A DNA stretch of 64,000 bases from an uncultured Ectothiorhodospiraceae bacterium (GTDB taxonomy: Bacteria > Pseudomonadota > Gammaproteobacteria > UBA6429 > Thiohalophilaceae): contig CAMYMU010000001.1 of NCBI GenBank assembly GCA_947259575.1, positions 1-64,000 of the forward strand. The letters are read 5' to 3'. Positions within the stretch are counted from its first letter, which is position 1; every line of letters begins with the position of its first letter. Under the pieces are notes generated by a model. That model was not told where the DNA came from and searched no databases. It worked only from the letters and a program-made list of their open reading frames with translations. Made by a program: the position numbers and the translations under genes. Of the stretch, positions 34,929-43,990 are shown piece by piece.

Positions 34929-36188
34929 TTAAGTTAATCCATCAAACATAATCACATCCACTTCTTCTCCTGCTTCAATCGAGCCAGACATCTGAGGAAT
35001 GACAACAAAGCAATTGGCATTGCTCATGCCACTTAAGATGTGCGAGGCCTGCATGCCAGCAGAGTCTACCATCAACTTACCATTTTCATCTGTGGCTATG
35101 CCACGTTGATAGTCAGTGCGTCCGGGATGTTTTTTAATTAAGGATTTGGTTGTTGCTTTAACAGTTAGTGGTTGTTGATAGTCTTCACCCATCAAACGTC
35201 TTAACGCGGGCTGGGCAAATAAATAAAATGTCGCCATTACTGAAACAGGGTTGCCGGGCAGGCCAAAGAACATTGCATTTTTAATTTTGCCCAATGCAAG
35301 TGGCTTGCCGGGTTTCATCGCAACTTTCCAGAAGTCGACTTTACCAATTTTTTCGAGTGTTAGTTTTACGAAGTCGGCTTCACCCACGGAGACACCACCG
35401 GATGTGATTACCGCATCGGCAATATCGGCGGCATGGTTAAAGGCCTCTTCAATCGCCTGTCGATCATCGCGAATGACACCGAGGTCAATGATCTCAACAC
35501 CTAATTTTTCCAGCATTCCGTAAATGGTGTAACGGTTACTATCGTAGATCTGGCCTTCTTGCAGTTTTTCACCCACCGCAACCAGTTCATCACCGGTTGA
35601 AAAAAAGGCAACACGGACTTTTCGTTTAACCTTGACTTCTGGGTAACCTAAAGATGCGAGTAGGCCGATCTCGGCTGGACCGATCAACTTACCGCTTGTG
35701 ATGACGGTGCTGCCTTTGGCCATATCTTCACCAGGGAGACGGACGTTTTGTCCAGCTGAGTGGCCACTGCCAATAGTGATTGCATGACCATCAGCGTTTA
35801 CCTGTTCCTGCATGATCACCGTATCTGTTCCTTCGGCAATCTGTGCGCCCGTCATAATACGAATACACTGGCCTGATGTTACCTTACCTTTGTAAGGATC
35901 GCCGGCAAATGATTTACCGATCATTGTTAATGTAATTTTACCTGAGGCCGGTAGGTCAGCAGCATTGAGTGCATAGCCATCCATCGCCGAGTTAGCGTAG
36001 GGCGGTACATTGATCGGTGAAATGACATCTTCAGCGAGTATCCGTCCCAGTGCCTCGCGAATAGCGACTCGCTCTATGCCCGTTACTGGCGTGGTCAGTT
36101 GCGCGAGTTGTTCATGAACTTGCTCGACGGTCAGTAGTTTGGGATCGGGGCTGTCGCAGTCGCCTGCAGATACGGGGATAGTTTTCAT
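34929..36188 (-). CDS. moeA: Molybdopterin molybdenumtransferase
   Basis: It inserts molybdate into adenylated molybdopterin in molybdenum cofactor synthesis. The MoeA N-terminus (AREALGRILAEDVISPINVP), the MPT-binding domain with SGGVSVGEADFVK and MKPGKPLALGK, and the C-terminal domain with DYQRGIA are visible. The ATG at 36188 starts MKTIPVSAGDCD; a TTG at 36230 would add 14 residues, and neither has a clear ribosome binding site. mobA and mobB lie 1.7-2.8 kb upstream in the same orientation, split off by the TlpA/barrel genes and the RegA-type gene. Confidence 0.95.
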   Translation of the reverse strand: MKTIPVSAGDCDSPDPKLLTVEQVHEQLAQLTTPVTGIERVAIREALGRILAEDVISPINVPPYANSAMDGYALNAADLPASGKITLTMIGKSFAGDPYKGKVTSGQCIRIMTGAQIAEGTDTVIMQEQVNADGHAITIGSGHSAGQNVRLPGEDMAKGSTVITSGKLIGPAEIGLLASLGYPEVKVKRKVRVAFFSTGDELVAVGEKLQEGQIYDSNRYTIYGMLEKLGVEIIDLGVIRDDRQAIEEAFNHAADIADAVITSGGVSVGEADFVKLTLEKIGKVDFWKVAMKPGKPLALGKIKNAMFFGLPGNPVSVMATFYLFAQPALRRLMGEDYQQPLTVKATTKSLIKKHPGRTDYQRGIATDENGKLMVDSAGMQASHILSGMSNANCFVVIPQMSGSIEAGEEVDVIMFDGLT

Positions 36189-36315
36189 GAGTTTTTGGCC
36201 GTGATTGTTAATTTCTGATGATGTCCTCAAGCGCTATTATGCACGTCCTTAAGCTCATGGATCCAGTATCTCGGCCTGGGTATATATTGAATCTGTTAGG
36301 TTTAGCAGGGGATTT

Positions 36316-36876
36316 CTATTCGAGAAGTAAGCCGTCTATTTTATCTTTCACCTTCACGCTGTCCCAGTCGACGGCACCGCTGGCTAGATAGCGCAGCTTT
36401 CCTTGTTTGTCGATGAGATACGAGCCAGGCAAGCCCTCAACTTGAAAGTCGCGAAGTGCCTTACCGTATTGATCAATCAGTATCGGCAAGTTCGGATTAT
36501 TTTTACGGACATACTGATCGATATTTTTGTGACTATCCGCGGCAATCGTGATGATTCTAAAAGCCGACTTGTTCTGGTAATTCTGTCTTAGTTTTTTTAT
36601 TAAAGGCAACTCTTTCTGGCAGGGTAAACACCAGCTGGCCCAGAAATGCAGCAGCGTGACTTGCTGCTGATACTCTAGATTGATTACCCGTTTATCCAGA
36701 TTAACAAGTGAAACAGCAGGGGCTATATTAGGCTCAGTTACCTTTAAACTGGCATGCAACAAAACGCCACTATCAATATCAGTATCAGCTTCAGCAGCGG
36801 GCACTGATAGCGACAACACCAGGAGGTGGAAGGATAAAAAGATTCTTACCAGGCAACGGAGCCAGTGACTAACCAT
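36316..36876 (-). CDS. TlpA/ResA-like periplasmic thioredoxin
   Basis: A 186-residue secreted thiol-disulfide protein. An N-terminal signal peptide (residues 1-28, ending VPAAEA) precedes a thioredoxin fold with FWASWCLPCQKELP (Cys83, Cys86) and the cis-proline in EGLPGSYLID. TlpA/ResA-type proteins reduce disulfides in the periplasm, commonly of cytochromes or metallochaperones. Its 5' end overlaps the 3' end of the beta-barrel remnant by 31 bases, so the two formed one operon, and the partner it served may be that outer-membrane protein. Confidence 0.9.
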   Translation of the reverse strand: MVSHWLRCLVRIFLSFHLLVLSLSVPAAEADTDIDSGVLLHASLKVTEPNIAPAVSLVNLDKRVINLEYQQQVTLLHFWASWCLPCQKELPLIKKLRQNYQNKSAFRIITIAADSHKNIDQYVRKNNPNLPILIDQYGKALRDFQVEGLPGSYLIDKQGKLRYLASGAVDWDSVKVKDKIDGLLLE

Positions 36877-37295
36877 CGTCCATCCAGTACTTGTTGATAA
36901 CCGTTAACATTCTGGTAAACAGGGTGCTGGTACTTGAGCTCGACACTACCGGTGGTATCAGGGATTCGGTATTGAATGCTGGGCGATAACGAGATTGAAG
37001 TTAGTCCAGTATAATCTGTATTGTCGACCATCGACATTGTGGGGCGACTATATTGGCCATCATGATCCTCCTCTTTTTGTGTCTTGATCATGTTCAGTTC
37101 CATACCGAGGTTGACGTAGTTCGTGGCCGAGTAACGCGCTATAAGATCCAGACCAAATTGATCACCAAACTCGTAACCTTCATCACCTTCCGTGGTCAGG
37201 TGATAAAACGCATTGTCCTGAAACACAATCGGATAGTAGGCGCGCATGTAATTCATGGTTAGCAGGCCATCCCAGGAACCACTACTTGAATAATA
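36846..37295 (-). pseudogene. 5'-truncated outer-membrane beta-barrel gene remnant
   Basis: The frame is open from just after a TGA at 37296-37298 to the stop at 36846 and encodes only the C-terminal part of a barrel: alternating strands (GLDLIARYSATNYVNLGMEL, SISLSPSIQYRI, SVELKYQHPV) and a C-terminal aromatic strand LVTGSVAW, the BamA-type end signal. There is no signal peptide and no barrel N-terminus. In-frame codons upstream of the first ATG (37256) still read as barrel (SSGSWDGLL), so the gene was longer and was cut at about 37.3 kb, next to the start of the RegA-type gene. The ATG at 37256 is unlikely to make a useful product. Confidence 0.7.
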
Positions 37296-37298
37296 TCA

Positions 37299-37893
37299 AT
37301 GAACGACACTAATCATGACATAAAAGGTCAGGACAAAATAAGTCAGGATCAATTAGGTAAAGACAAACCCAGTCTGCTCATTGTCGACGACGATGAGACA
37401 TTGTGTTTGGTGTTGCAAAAATGCGATGCAAAAGCGTGGTTTTGAAACGCGCATTGCCCATGATGTTACTAGTGCGGTATCGCTTGCGGAAGAGGATCCT
37501 CCTGAATACGCCATTATCGATTTGAGTTTGCCGGGTGAGTCAGGTCTGGATCTGATAAGTAAACTCAAAGAGATTGACGAACATACTCGCATGGTTGTTA
37601 TGACTGGTTATACTTCATTAGCATCCGCGGTCGAGGCGATTAAGTTAGGTGCCATTCATTACTTAGCCAAACCAGCGGATGCCGATGAAATTCAGCATGC
37701 CTTTCATCGTGATGAAGGGGATAGCACTGTACCGATTTCAACACGGCCATTATCGGTTGCGCGTTTGGAGTGGGAACATATTCAACGAGTCCTGGCGGAG
37801 TGTGAGGGTAACATTTCCGAAACTGCGCGCCGCCTCAATATGCATCGCCGTACCCTGCAACGTAAATTAAACAAACGCCCTGTTAAAGAATAA
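37299..37893 (+). pseudogene. regA: RegA/ActR/PrrA-type response regulator with +1 frameshift
   Basis: The ATG at 37299 opens a receiver domain (SLLIVDDDETLCLVLQ) that would stop at 37443-37445 after 48 residues. The family continues in the next frame from 37423 (AMQKRGFETRIAHDV...YAIIDLSLPGESG, LAKPADADEI), ending in the Fis-type helix-turn-helix SETARRLNMHRRTLQRKL. Removing one base from the run of five A at 37417-37421 or the T at 37422 restores a 197-residue protein close to RegA length. RegA regulators respond to redox state through RegB. No regB gene is adjacent. It is either a real lesion or a homopolymer sequencing error. The downstream frame alone, from a TTG at 37381, would lack the phosphorylation pocket acidic pair. 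Confidence 0.82.
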
Positions 37894-37910
37894 AAGCAAA
37901 AAATTAAAAG

Positions 37911-38444
37911 CTAAAGACTAAGGTACTGAATAATAAAATTCACAATCTGTTCGGGTTTATTTAAATCCAGTTGCGGAATAGTGACATCCATCTTCTGTAA
38001 TTTTTCTGATTGGGGCTCATCGATAGCTAAGGCGATTACCGATTTGTCTTCCAGACACATAAGTTTCTGTCCTTGTGAGGGTCTGTGACACTCGATTTTA
38101 GGATAGTCAACATGCTTAAAGCCTTCAATCAGAATCAGGTCCAGTTTTGTCGAGTCTAATTGTTTCAACAAATTATCAAGCTGCGCTTCATCTTGATCAG
38201 GGGTCTCGACCATTAATGCCCAACGTTTTGAAGAGGCAACCAGCATTTGTTCGGCACCCGCTTTACGAAGCTCGTAACTATCCTTTCCCGGTTTGTCGAT
38301 ATCAAAATCATGATGAGCATGCTTGATCATGCCAATACGAATACCCTTGGCTTTTAATATTGGGATAACTTTTTTCAGTAAAGTCGTTTTACCAGTGCCG
38401 CTATAGGCAACAAAACCAAGCAGAGGACAATCGATATCAAACAT
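37911..38444 (-). CDS. mobB: Molybdopterin-guanine dinucleotide biosynthesis adaptor
   Basis: A 177-residue P-loop GTP-binding protein that assists MobA. Walker A is AYSGTGKTTLLKK near residue 14, and GMIKHAHHDFDID is the MobB family signature. It is encoded after mobA with an 8-base overlap, so translation is coupled. It converges with the RegA-type gene 17 bases away. Its presence implies an MGD-type molybdoenzyme in the cell, not encoded in this window. Confidence 0.94.
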   Translation of the reverse strand: MFDIDCPLLGFVAYSGTGKTTLLKKVIPILKAKGIRIGMIKHAHHDFDIDKPGKDSYELRKAGAEQMLVASSKRWALMVETPDQDEAQLDNLLKQLDSTKLDLILIEGFKHVDYPKIECHRPSQGQKLMCLEDKSVIALAIDEPQSEKLQKMDVTIPQLDLNKPEQIVNFIIQYLSL

Positions 38445-39021
38445 TTTCTTGTAGTGCCTCTAGTTGTTCAGGTGTATTGATGTTAATAAAGGCCTGGGGC
38501 TGATCAGAAAAATCTATTTGCTGTGCATCATGTTCAGTAAGAAAGTGATGCACGGCGAGGTGATTATTTTCTAGTGCCTGCTGTAAGTCTGTTTGCAGGG
38601 AATGGTGCAGTAAGCAACAGCCACTATGTTGACGTTCACCATCAAAGGCGACATAAGCTTTTACACTACCGCCATGGTTAAGCATACGCTCGACATAATT
38701 TAGAGGGAGCAAGGGGACATCGCAAGGTACGACCAGCAGCCAGTCTTTTTTCGTGACCTGCATAGTACTGTAGATGCCGGTAAGAGGCCCAAGCTGACCT
38801 GGTATTGCATCCGTGACAACGGGGTAGCCTAGTGATTCGTATTGGGGTATTGCCTCATTAGCACTGATAAACCTATTTGTTAGCTGTGGGTCGAGCCTGT
38901 CCATGACGTGCTCGATCAATGTTTTGCCTGCAAGCTTGATCAGGCCCTTGTTCTGGCCGCCCATGCGACTGGCCTTGCCACCCGCAAGTACTACTACAGC
39001 AATATTTTCTATTTCTATCAA
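38437..39021 (-). CDS. mobA: Molybdenum cofactor guanylyltransferase
   Basis: It transfers GMP from GTP to molybdopterin, giving MGD. The N-terminal nucleotide-binding signature is VVLAGGKASRMGGQNKGL, with VVPCDVPLLP near residue 98. 194 aa equals the E. coli length. First gene of mobA-mobB. The upstream neighbour is a divergent 58-residue small gene. Confidence 0.95.
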   Translation of the reverse strand: MIEIENIAVVVLAGGKASRMGGQNKGLIKLAGKTLIEHVMDRLDPQLTNRFISANEAIPQYESLGYPVVTDAIPGQLGPLTGIYSTMQVTKKDWLLVVPCDVPLLPLNYVERMLNHGGSVKAYVAFDGERQHSGCCLLHHSLQTDLQQALENNHLAVHHFLTEHDAQQIDFSDQPQAFININTPEQLEALQENV

Positions 39022-39117
39022 ACTAAGCCACTGATTTTTCGCTAATAAACTGCTCTAAATTTTATGCTATTTGGGACGCTATGTACTCAACAGAGCGAAT
39101 TATTTTCGAGGTAAACA

Positions 39118-39294
39118 ATGGCTTCAGGGGTGAATTTTGATGCGGCAATTGCCGGATTACAAAAAGGGGTAGACAGTGCACGTGCCGCAGGAGCTTCGCT
39201 TGCAAAAAGTACTCAGCCGGTAGTTGAATCTGCCGCGTCATCTTCAGGTTCAGCAGAAGAGGGCAAAGGTGCCATCATCGACGTTACGGTTTAA
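39118..39294 (+). CDS. Small protein of 58 residues
   Basis: ATG at 39118, TAA at 39292-39294, with GAGG seven bases before the start (GAGGTAAACAATG). The sequence starts MASGVNFDAAIAGLQKGV, has an Ala/Ser-rich middle and ends GAIIDVTV. No hydrophobic helix is present, so it should be cytoplasmic and possibly partly disordered. The overall shape (short helix, Ala/Ser linker, terminal DV-V) loosely resembles YjfB-type putative motility proteins; I would not assign that. It lies alone between mobA (divergent) and queG (convergent). Confidence 0.65.
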   Translation: MASGVNFDAAIAGLQKGVDSARAAGASLAKSTQPVVESAASSSGSAEEGKGAIIDVTV

Positions 39295-39305
39295 ATTTTG
39301 TTTGC

Positions 39306-40424
39306 TCAGGTTTTGACCTGATGTTGTTGTAATGCCCAGCCAACATGTTCACGTACCAGACTCGAGGTGTGTTGTTGCTTGGTTTTTAGTGCTGCGATTA
39401 TTTTCTCAGCCGATTCTGGGTTGCGGCTTAGTGTTTGACTCCTTAATGCGTTACCGAGCGCGATAGCAATATTTCGCATCCAGACTTCATAGCCAATACG
39501 CCGAATGGGGGAGCCCTGCATTTCTTTTTCGAAACGCGCTTCATCCCAGGCGAATAGTTCAACCAGAGTTATGTCATCCAGTTGATGGCGAGGCAAAAAA
39601 TCTTTTTCGCTACTGGATTCCGAAAACTTATTCCAGGGACAAACGAGTTGGCAATCATCGCAGCCATAAATGCGATTGCCCATTTTTATACGCAACTCTT
39701 CAGAGAAACTGCCGCGGTGTTCGATGGTGAGATATGAAATACAACGACGTGCATCTACTTGATACGGTTCAACGATTGCCTGGGTGGGACAGACCTCAAT
39801 GCAGGCCTGACAGGTTCCACAATGATTCTCACTTATTGAATCATTTACCGGTAAAGGAAGATCAGTATAGATCTCACCGAGAAAAAACCACGAGCCTGCA
39901 TCACGGTGGATCAGGTTGGTATGTTTACCAATCCAGCCCAGGCCCGCTTTTTCGGCGATCGGTTTTTCCATGACCGGTGCACTGTCAACAAAGACACGAT
40001 AACCAAATTCACCGATGGCCTCGCTAATAAGGTCTGAGAGTTTTTGTAAACGTTGGCGAAGTAGTTTGTGGTAGTCGCGACCTAGTGCATAGCGAGAGAC
40101 AAAGGCCTTGTCTGGATCGTTAATCACATCCCAGGCATCATGACTGGGTTCGGGCCAGTAGTCCATACGGACACTGATCACTCTTAATGTGCCGGGATGT
40201 AATTCGGCAGGGCGAGTGCGTTTGCTTCCATGTCGTTGCATCCATTCCATCTCGCCATGGTAGTCATTGGCCAACCAGTCGGTCAGACGTTGTTCTGCCT
40301 CAGATAGATCGGTGTCACTGATGCCGAGCTGTTGAAAGCCAAGTTGCTTTGCCCATAGCTGGATTTGTCGGCTAAGCTCTTCAAGTTCTACTGAGCGGTC
40401 TGTTGGACTATGATATGAAGACAT
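39306..40424 (-). CDS. queG: Epoxyqueuosine reductase
   Basis: It reduces epoxyqueuosine to queuosine in tRNA, using cobalamin and two [4Fe-4S] clusters. 372 aa. Cluster motifs are CGTCQACIEVCP and YGCDDCQLVCPWNKF; RYALGRDYHKLLRQRL and GWIGKHTNLIHRDAGSW belong to the cobalamin-binding domain. It is divergent from nnr, with a 51-base gap, exactly the E. coli and Pseudomonas arrangement. Confidence 0.96.
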   Translation of the reverse strand: MSSYHSPTDRSVELEELSRQIQLWAKQLGFQQLGISDTDLSEAEQRLTDWLANDYHGEMEWMQRHGSKRTRPAELHPGTLRVISVRMDYWPEPSHDAWDVINDPDKAFVSRYALGRDYHKLLRQRLQKLSDLISEAIGEFGYRVFVDSAPVMEKPIAEKAGLGWIGKHTNLIHRDAGSWFFLGEIYTDLPLPVNDSISENHCGTCQACIEVCPTQAIVEPYQVDARRCISYLTIEHRGSFSEELRIKMGNRIYGCDDCQLVCPWNKFSESSSEKDFLPRHQLDDITLVELFAWDEARFEKEMQGSPIRRIGYEVWMRNIAIALGNALRSQTLSRNPESAEKIIAALKTKQQHTSSLVREHVGWALQQHQVKT

Positions 40425-40475
40425 AGATTTGCGAGTCAGTGTGTATGTTCAGGAATTTAAGGTTATGATTGGGTT

Positions 40476-41957
40476 ATGACAAAGCTAGCACATAATTTAT
40501 ACAAGGCCGAACAAGTTCGAGAGATGGACAATTATGCCATCAATAAACTCGGCATATCAGGCACGGTCCTTATGGAACGTGCAGGTTCGGCGGCTTTTGA
40601 TGTGTTGCGAAAACACTGGCCAGAAGCAAAATCTATTTCGATTGTCTGTGGTTCTGGCAATAATGCCGGTGATGGCTATGTTGTCGCGCGCCTGGCCAAA
40701 GAAGCCGGCATGGAAGTGCAAGTACTGCAGATTGGTGATAGTTCACGCATGAAAGGTGATGCGCTGGCAGCGGCACAACGTTTACAGTCGGTAGGTATCG
40801 ATACGACAGAATTTACGGTACCAAAGTGTCAGCAGGCCGATGTGGTTATTGATGCTCTATTAGGTACCGGTCTCAGTCGTGAAGTCAGTGACGAATACTA
40901 TACGGTGATTAAAGCAATAAATGCCTGTGGCAAACCAATACTTGCCCTGGATATTCCTTCTGGTCTTAATGCCAACACTGGTACCGCAGAAAGTATTGCG
41001 GTTAAAGCAAATGTCACCGTAACTTTCATTGGCAATAAGCAAGGACTCTTTAGCGGTGATGCCTGGGATTATTGTGGTACCCATATTTTTGAATCTTTGA
41101 GTGTACCGACAGAAGTCTACGAACAAACCACCTGTGGTGTTGAACAGATCAATTATGAAAAGCTCAAACATATCTTAAAACCGCGTGCCCTCAATTCACA
41201 CAAAGGTCACAATGGGCATGTGTTAATTATCGGTGGCGAAGCTGGATTTACTGGCGCGGCCCGCATGGCGGGTGAAGCTGCAGCCAGGGTTGGTGCCGGC
41301 CTGGTCAGTATTGCTACTCGCAAAGAGCATGCTGCTGGTATGAATGCTTCCCGACCTGAACTCATGGTACACGGCATCGATAGTGAAAAAGAATTTCACA
41401 TTCTGGCAGAGCGAGTGAATGTTATTGCGATTGGTCCTGGTCTGGGACAGTCAGAATGGGCCAAACAATTACTAGGATTTGCACTTGATAGTGGTTTACC
41501 AATGATCGTTGATGCCGATGCGCTTAACTTATTATCGGCTGAACCAAAGAAGCGTGATAATTGGGTGCTCACACCCCATGGTGGTGAAGCAGCAAGATTG
41601 TTAGGCAAGTCGACCCAGGAAACAGAAGAAAACCGTTTTGCCACGGTCAGAACACTGCAAAATGAATTTGGTGGCGTGGTCATTCTCAAAGGACCGGGTA
41701 GCTTGGTCTGCTCACATGATGAGCCCATGTTTTTGTGTACTGATGGCAACCCAGGTATGTCCAGTGGTGGTATGGGTGATGTGCTAACGGGCGTAGTTGC
41801 GGGATTGGCTGCACAAGGTCTTGGTCTGCTGGATGCGGCCTCTTTGGGAGTTAGTCTGCATGGTGCCGCAGGTGATGGTGCGGCAAAAGCTGCTGGGCAG
41901 CGAGGGTTGTTGGCGAGTGATTTGATGAGTTGGGTGAGACGCTTAGCGAATCCTTAA
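40476..41957 (+). CDS. nnr: Bifunctional NAD(P)H-hydrate epimerase/dehydratase
   Basis: It repairs hydrated NAD(P)H. The N-terminal YjeF epimerase domain (residues 1-215, with CGSGNNAGDGYVVARL) and the C-terminal ADP-dependent dehydratase domain (ribokinase-like, GNPGMSSGGMGDVLTGV) are fused as in E. coli. 493 aa. It starts the block nnr-tsaE-amiC-mutL-miaA-hfq. Confidence 0.96.
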   Translation: MTKLAHNLYKAEQVREMDNYAINKLGISGTVLMERAGSAAFDVLRKHWPEAKSISIVCGSGNNAGDGYVVARLAKEAGMEVQVLQIGDSSRMKGDALAAAQRLQSVGIDTTEFTVPKCQQADVVIDALLGTGLSREVSDEYYTVIKAINACGKPILALDIPSGLNANTGTAESIAVKANVTVTFIGNKQGLFSGDAWDYCGTHIFESLSVPTEVYEQTTCGVEQINYEKLKHILKPRALNSHKGHNGHVLIIGGEAGFTGAARMAGEAAARVGAGLVSIATRKEHAAGMNASRPELMVHGIDSEKEFHILAERVNVIAIGPGLGQSEWAKQLLGFALDSGLPMIVDADALNLLSAEPKKRDNWVLTPHGGEAARLLGKSTQETEENRFATVRTLQNEFGGVVILKGPGSLVCSHDEPMFLCTDGNPGMSSGGMGDVLTGVVAGLAAQGLGLLDAASLGVSLHGAAGDGAAKAAGQRGLLASDLMSWVRRLANP

Positions 41958-41989
41958 TCAAACGATTAATCCCTATATAATTTACAACC

Positions 41990-42505
41990 ATGCAACCTGT
42001 AAATTTCCAACTTAAAAACGAAGAGCAGACGTTAAAACTGGCGCGCTGTTTTGCTGATGCATTCAAAGAGAAAAATCTTGGTTTTGCGCATATCTATTTG
42101 TCCGGTGACTTAGGCGCAGGCAAAACAACTTTTTCTCGGGGCTTTATTCAGAGTTTTGGTCACCGGGGTAATGTCAAAAGCCCGACTTACACGCTGATCG
42201 AACCATACCAATTACCTGAGATCACCATTCACCATCTCGATCTGTATCGACTTGGTGATCCTGAGGAACTCGAATTCCTGGGTATCGATGAGATTTGCCA
42301 GGATGAGGGAATTTGCCTGATCGAATGGCCTGAACGCGGCCGCGGAGTATTGCCTGAGCCAACCCTTAGCCTCGAGCTGAAACACCCTGGTTCAAATCAG
42401 GCGCAAGGTCGAGAAATGGTCGCGACAGCCCACACCCCAGCGGCACAAGCCTGGTTAAACCTGACCCGATCCCACTTTGAGTCCGATCCTCAGATCAAAG
42501 ATTAA
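41990..42505 (+). CDS. tsaE: tRNA threonylcarbamoyladenosine ATPase TsaE
   Basis: A P-loop ATPase that works with TsaB and TsaD to make t6A37 in ANN-decoding tRNAs. Walker A is GDLGAGKTTFSRG near residue 38, and KSPTYTLIEPY and HLDLYRLGDPEELEFLG are family motifs. 171 aa includes a slightly long C-terminal tail. It follows nnr by 32 bases. Confidence 0.96.
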   Translation: MQPVNFQLKNEEQTLKLARCFADAFKEKNLGFAHIYLSGDLGAGKTTFSRGFIQSFGHRGNVKSPTYTLIEPYQLPEITIHHLDLYRLGDPEELEFLGIDEICQDEGICLIEWPERGRGVLPEPTLSLELKHPGSNQAQGREMVATAHTPAAQAWLNLTRSHFESDPQIKD

Positions 42506-42604
42506 GATCCACTGCTATCTATATAAGAAATATAAGAAATTTACTTGAAAAATCTGCAAAATAAGGCACAATAAATAGGGAGTAGGAGCGAAAGGGGTCG
42601 TTCA

Positions 42605-43927
42605 ATGGATTTTGCGCGTTTAACTTTACGCACAGGATTGCTATTTATACTGTTAACGGTGGTGAGCCTGACTCAGGCCGTTACCGTGCAAGGGCTGCGT
42701 ATGTGGCCTGCACCCGATCATACACGCCTGGTGTTTGACCTGAATGCTCCCGTCGAACACAGCCTGTTTACCCTGGCTGGGCCCGATCGGATAGTCATCG
42801 ATCTAAAATATACTGATTTCAACGCAGCATTGCCTGCCATTACTAGCGATGCCTTCATAAAAGATATTCGTTACGCACGCCGTGGCAAGGACGGTATGCG
42901 AGTGGTCCTCGATCTAAAACGCAAGGTGAATCCAAAGAGTTTTGTACTCAAGCCGCATCGTGAATATGGCCATCGCCTGGTGGTGGACCTCATTGATTCC
43001 AGTGAGGCTAAGCCACGAGAACCGGTACGCCGTAATACTGATAAGCTAGGTAAGCCTCGCGATGTGATCATTGCAATTGATGCGGGTCATGGTGGTGATG
43101 ACCCGGGTGCGGTTGGGCGTAAGGGTACCAAAGAAAAGAATGTAGTACTCGGTATTGCTAGAGAATTGAAAAAGATGATCGATAAGCAACCGGGTATGAA
43201 GGCTAAATTAATTCGTAACGGCGATTATTTCCTGGCATTAGATACTCGAGTTAAAAAAGCCCGTGAGGCGCAGGCTGATTTGTTTATTTCTATTCACGCA
43301 GATGCTTTTAAGGATCGACGCGCACGTGGATCATCTGTGTTTGTGCTCTCTGAAAATGGTGCGAGCTCTGAAGTAGCCAGCTTTCTGGCTGAATCGGAAA
43401 ATAGCTCAGACCTGATCGGTGGTGTCAGCCTGGATGGTAAGGGCGATCTGCTGAAGCTCGTATTGGTTGATATGTTAAAGAACTCGACCATGGAAGAGAG
43501 CAACGACGTTGCTAAATATATGATCAAGGGTTTGAAGGGTGTGAATCATATGCATAAGAAGCATGTGGAAGAGGCCCGTTTCCGAGTCTTGACGGCGCCT
43601 GATATTCCTTCGGTCTTGATCGAAACGGCATTTATTTCAAATCCGAAAGAAGAACGTAAACTGCGCAGTAAGAGACATCAACGCAAACTCGCCAAGGCGA
43701 TTTTCAAAGGTACGGTCAATTATTTCAAAAGCAATCCACCGCCAGGCACACTTCTGGCGCTTAAGGATCGGAAGCACAAAATTTCGTCTGGCGATACGCT
43801 AAGTGCTTTGGCTGAGCAGTATCAGGTTAGTATGGCTGATATTCGGCGCGCCAATGACATGAAAAGCGATCGTCTGCTGGTTGGCCGCGTCTTACGCATC
43901 CCTTCTTATGTGACGCATGATTCATGA
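42605..43927 (+). CDS. amiC: N-acetylmuramoyl-L-alanine amidase with AMIN and LysM
   Basis: A periplasmic amidase that cleaves septal peptidoglycan at cell division. The N-terminal signal peptide (residues 1-25) is followed by an AMIN domain (about 28-125), a zinc amidase_3 domain (about 150-375; IAIDAGHGGDDPGAVG, SIHADAF, IETAFISN) and a C-terminal LysM (about 390-436; HKISSGDTLSALAEQY). LysM-bearing amidases occur in the AmiB/AmiC group; the symbol is chosen for type, since the locus corresponds to E. coli amiB. 440 aa. mutL follows closely. Confidence 0.94.
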   Translation: MDFARLTLRTGLLFILLTVVSLTQAVTVQGLRMWPAPDHTRLVFDLNAPVEHSLFTLAGPDRIVIDLKYTDFNAALPAITSDAFIKDIRYARRGKDGMRVVLDLKRKVNPKSFVLKPHREYGHRLVVDLIDSSEAKPREPVRRNTDKLGKPRDVIIAIDAGHGGDDPGAVGRKGTKEKNVVLGIARELKKMIDKQPGMKAKLIRNGDYFLALDTRVKKAREAQADLFISIHADAFKDRRARGSSVFVLSENGASSEVASFLAESENSSDLIGGVSLDGKGDLLKLVLVDMLKNSTMEESNDVAKYMIKGLKGVNHMHKKHVEEARFRVLTAPDIPSVLIETAFISNPKEERKLRSKRHQRKLAKAIFKGTVNYFKSNPPPGTLLALKDRKHKISSGDTLSALAEQYQVSMADIRRANDMKSDRLLVGRVLRIPSYVTHDS

Positions 43928-43990
43928 GTTGTGGATATACCACCTCCAGTTAATTTACATCCCCCTACCAATTTACATACACTAGACCTC

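Noticed and set aside
36316-36876. DsbE/CcmG assignment for the TlpA-like protein
   Set aside because: No cytochrome c maturation genes nearby and the active site CLPC with its context is not specific for CcmG.
37416-37445. Programmed frameshift at the A5 run of the RegA-type gene
   Set aside because: Joining the frames needs a +1 shift, but the run would favour -1, no stop codon or structure stimulates a shift there, and the family has no such mechanism.
41851-42066. Many short frames opposite or within the housekeeping genes (example interval given)
   Set aside because: They lie fully inside genes with strong family motifs and have no ribosome binding sites of their own.
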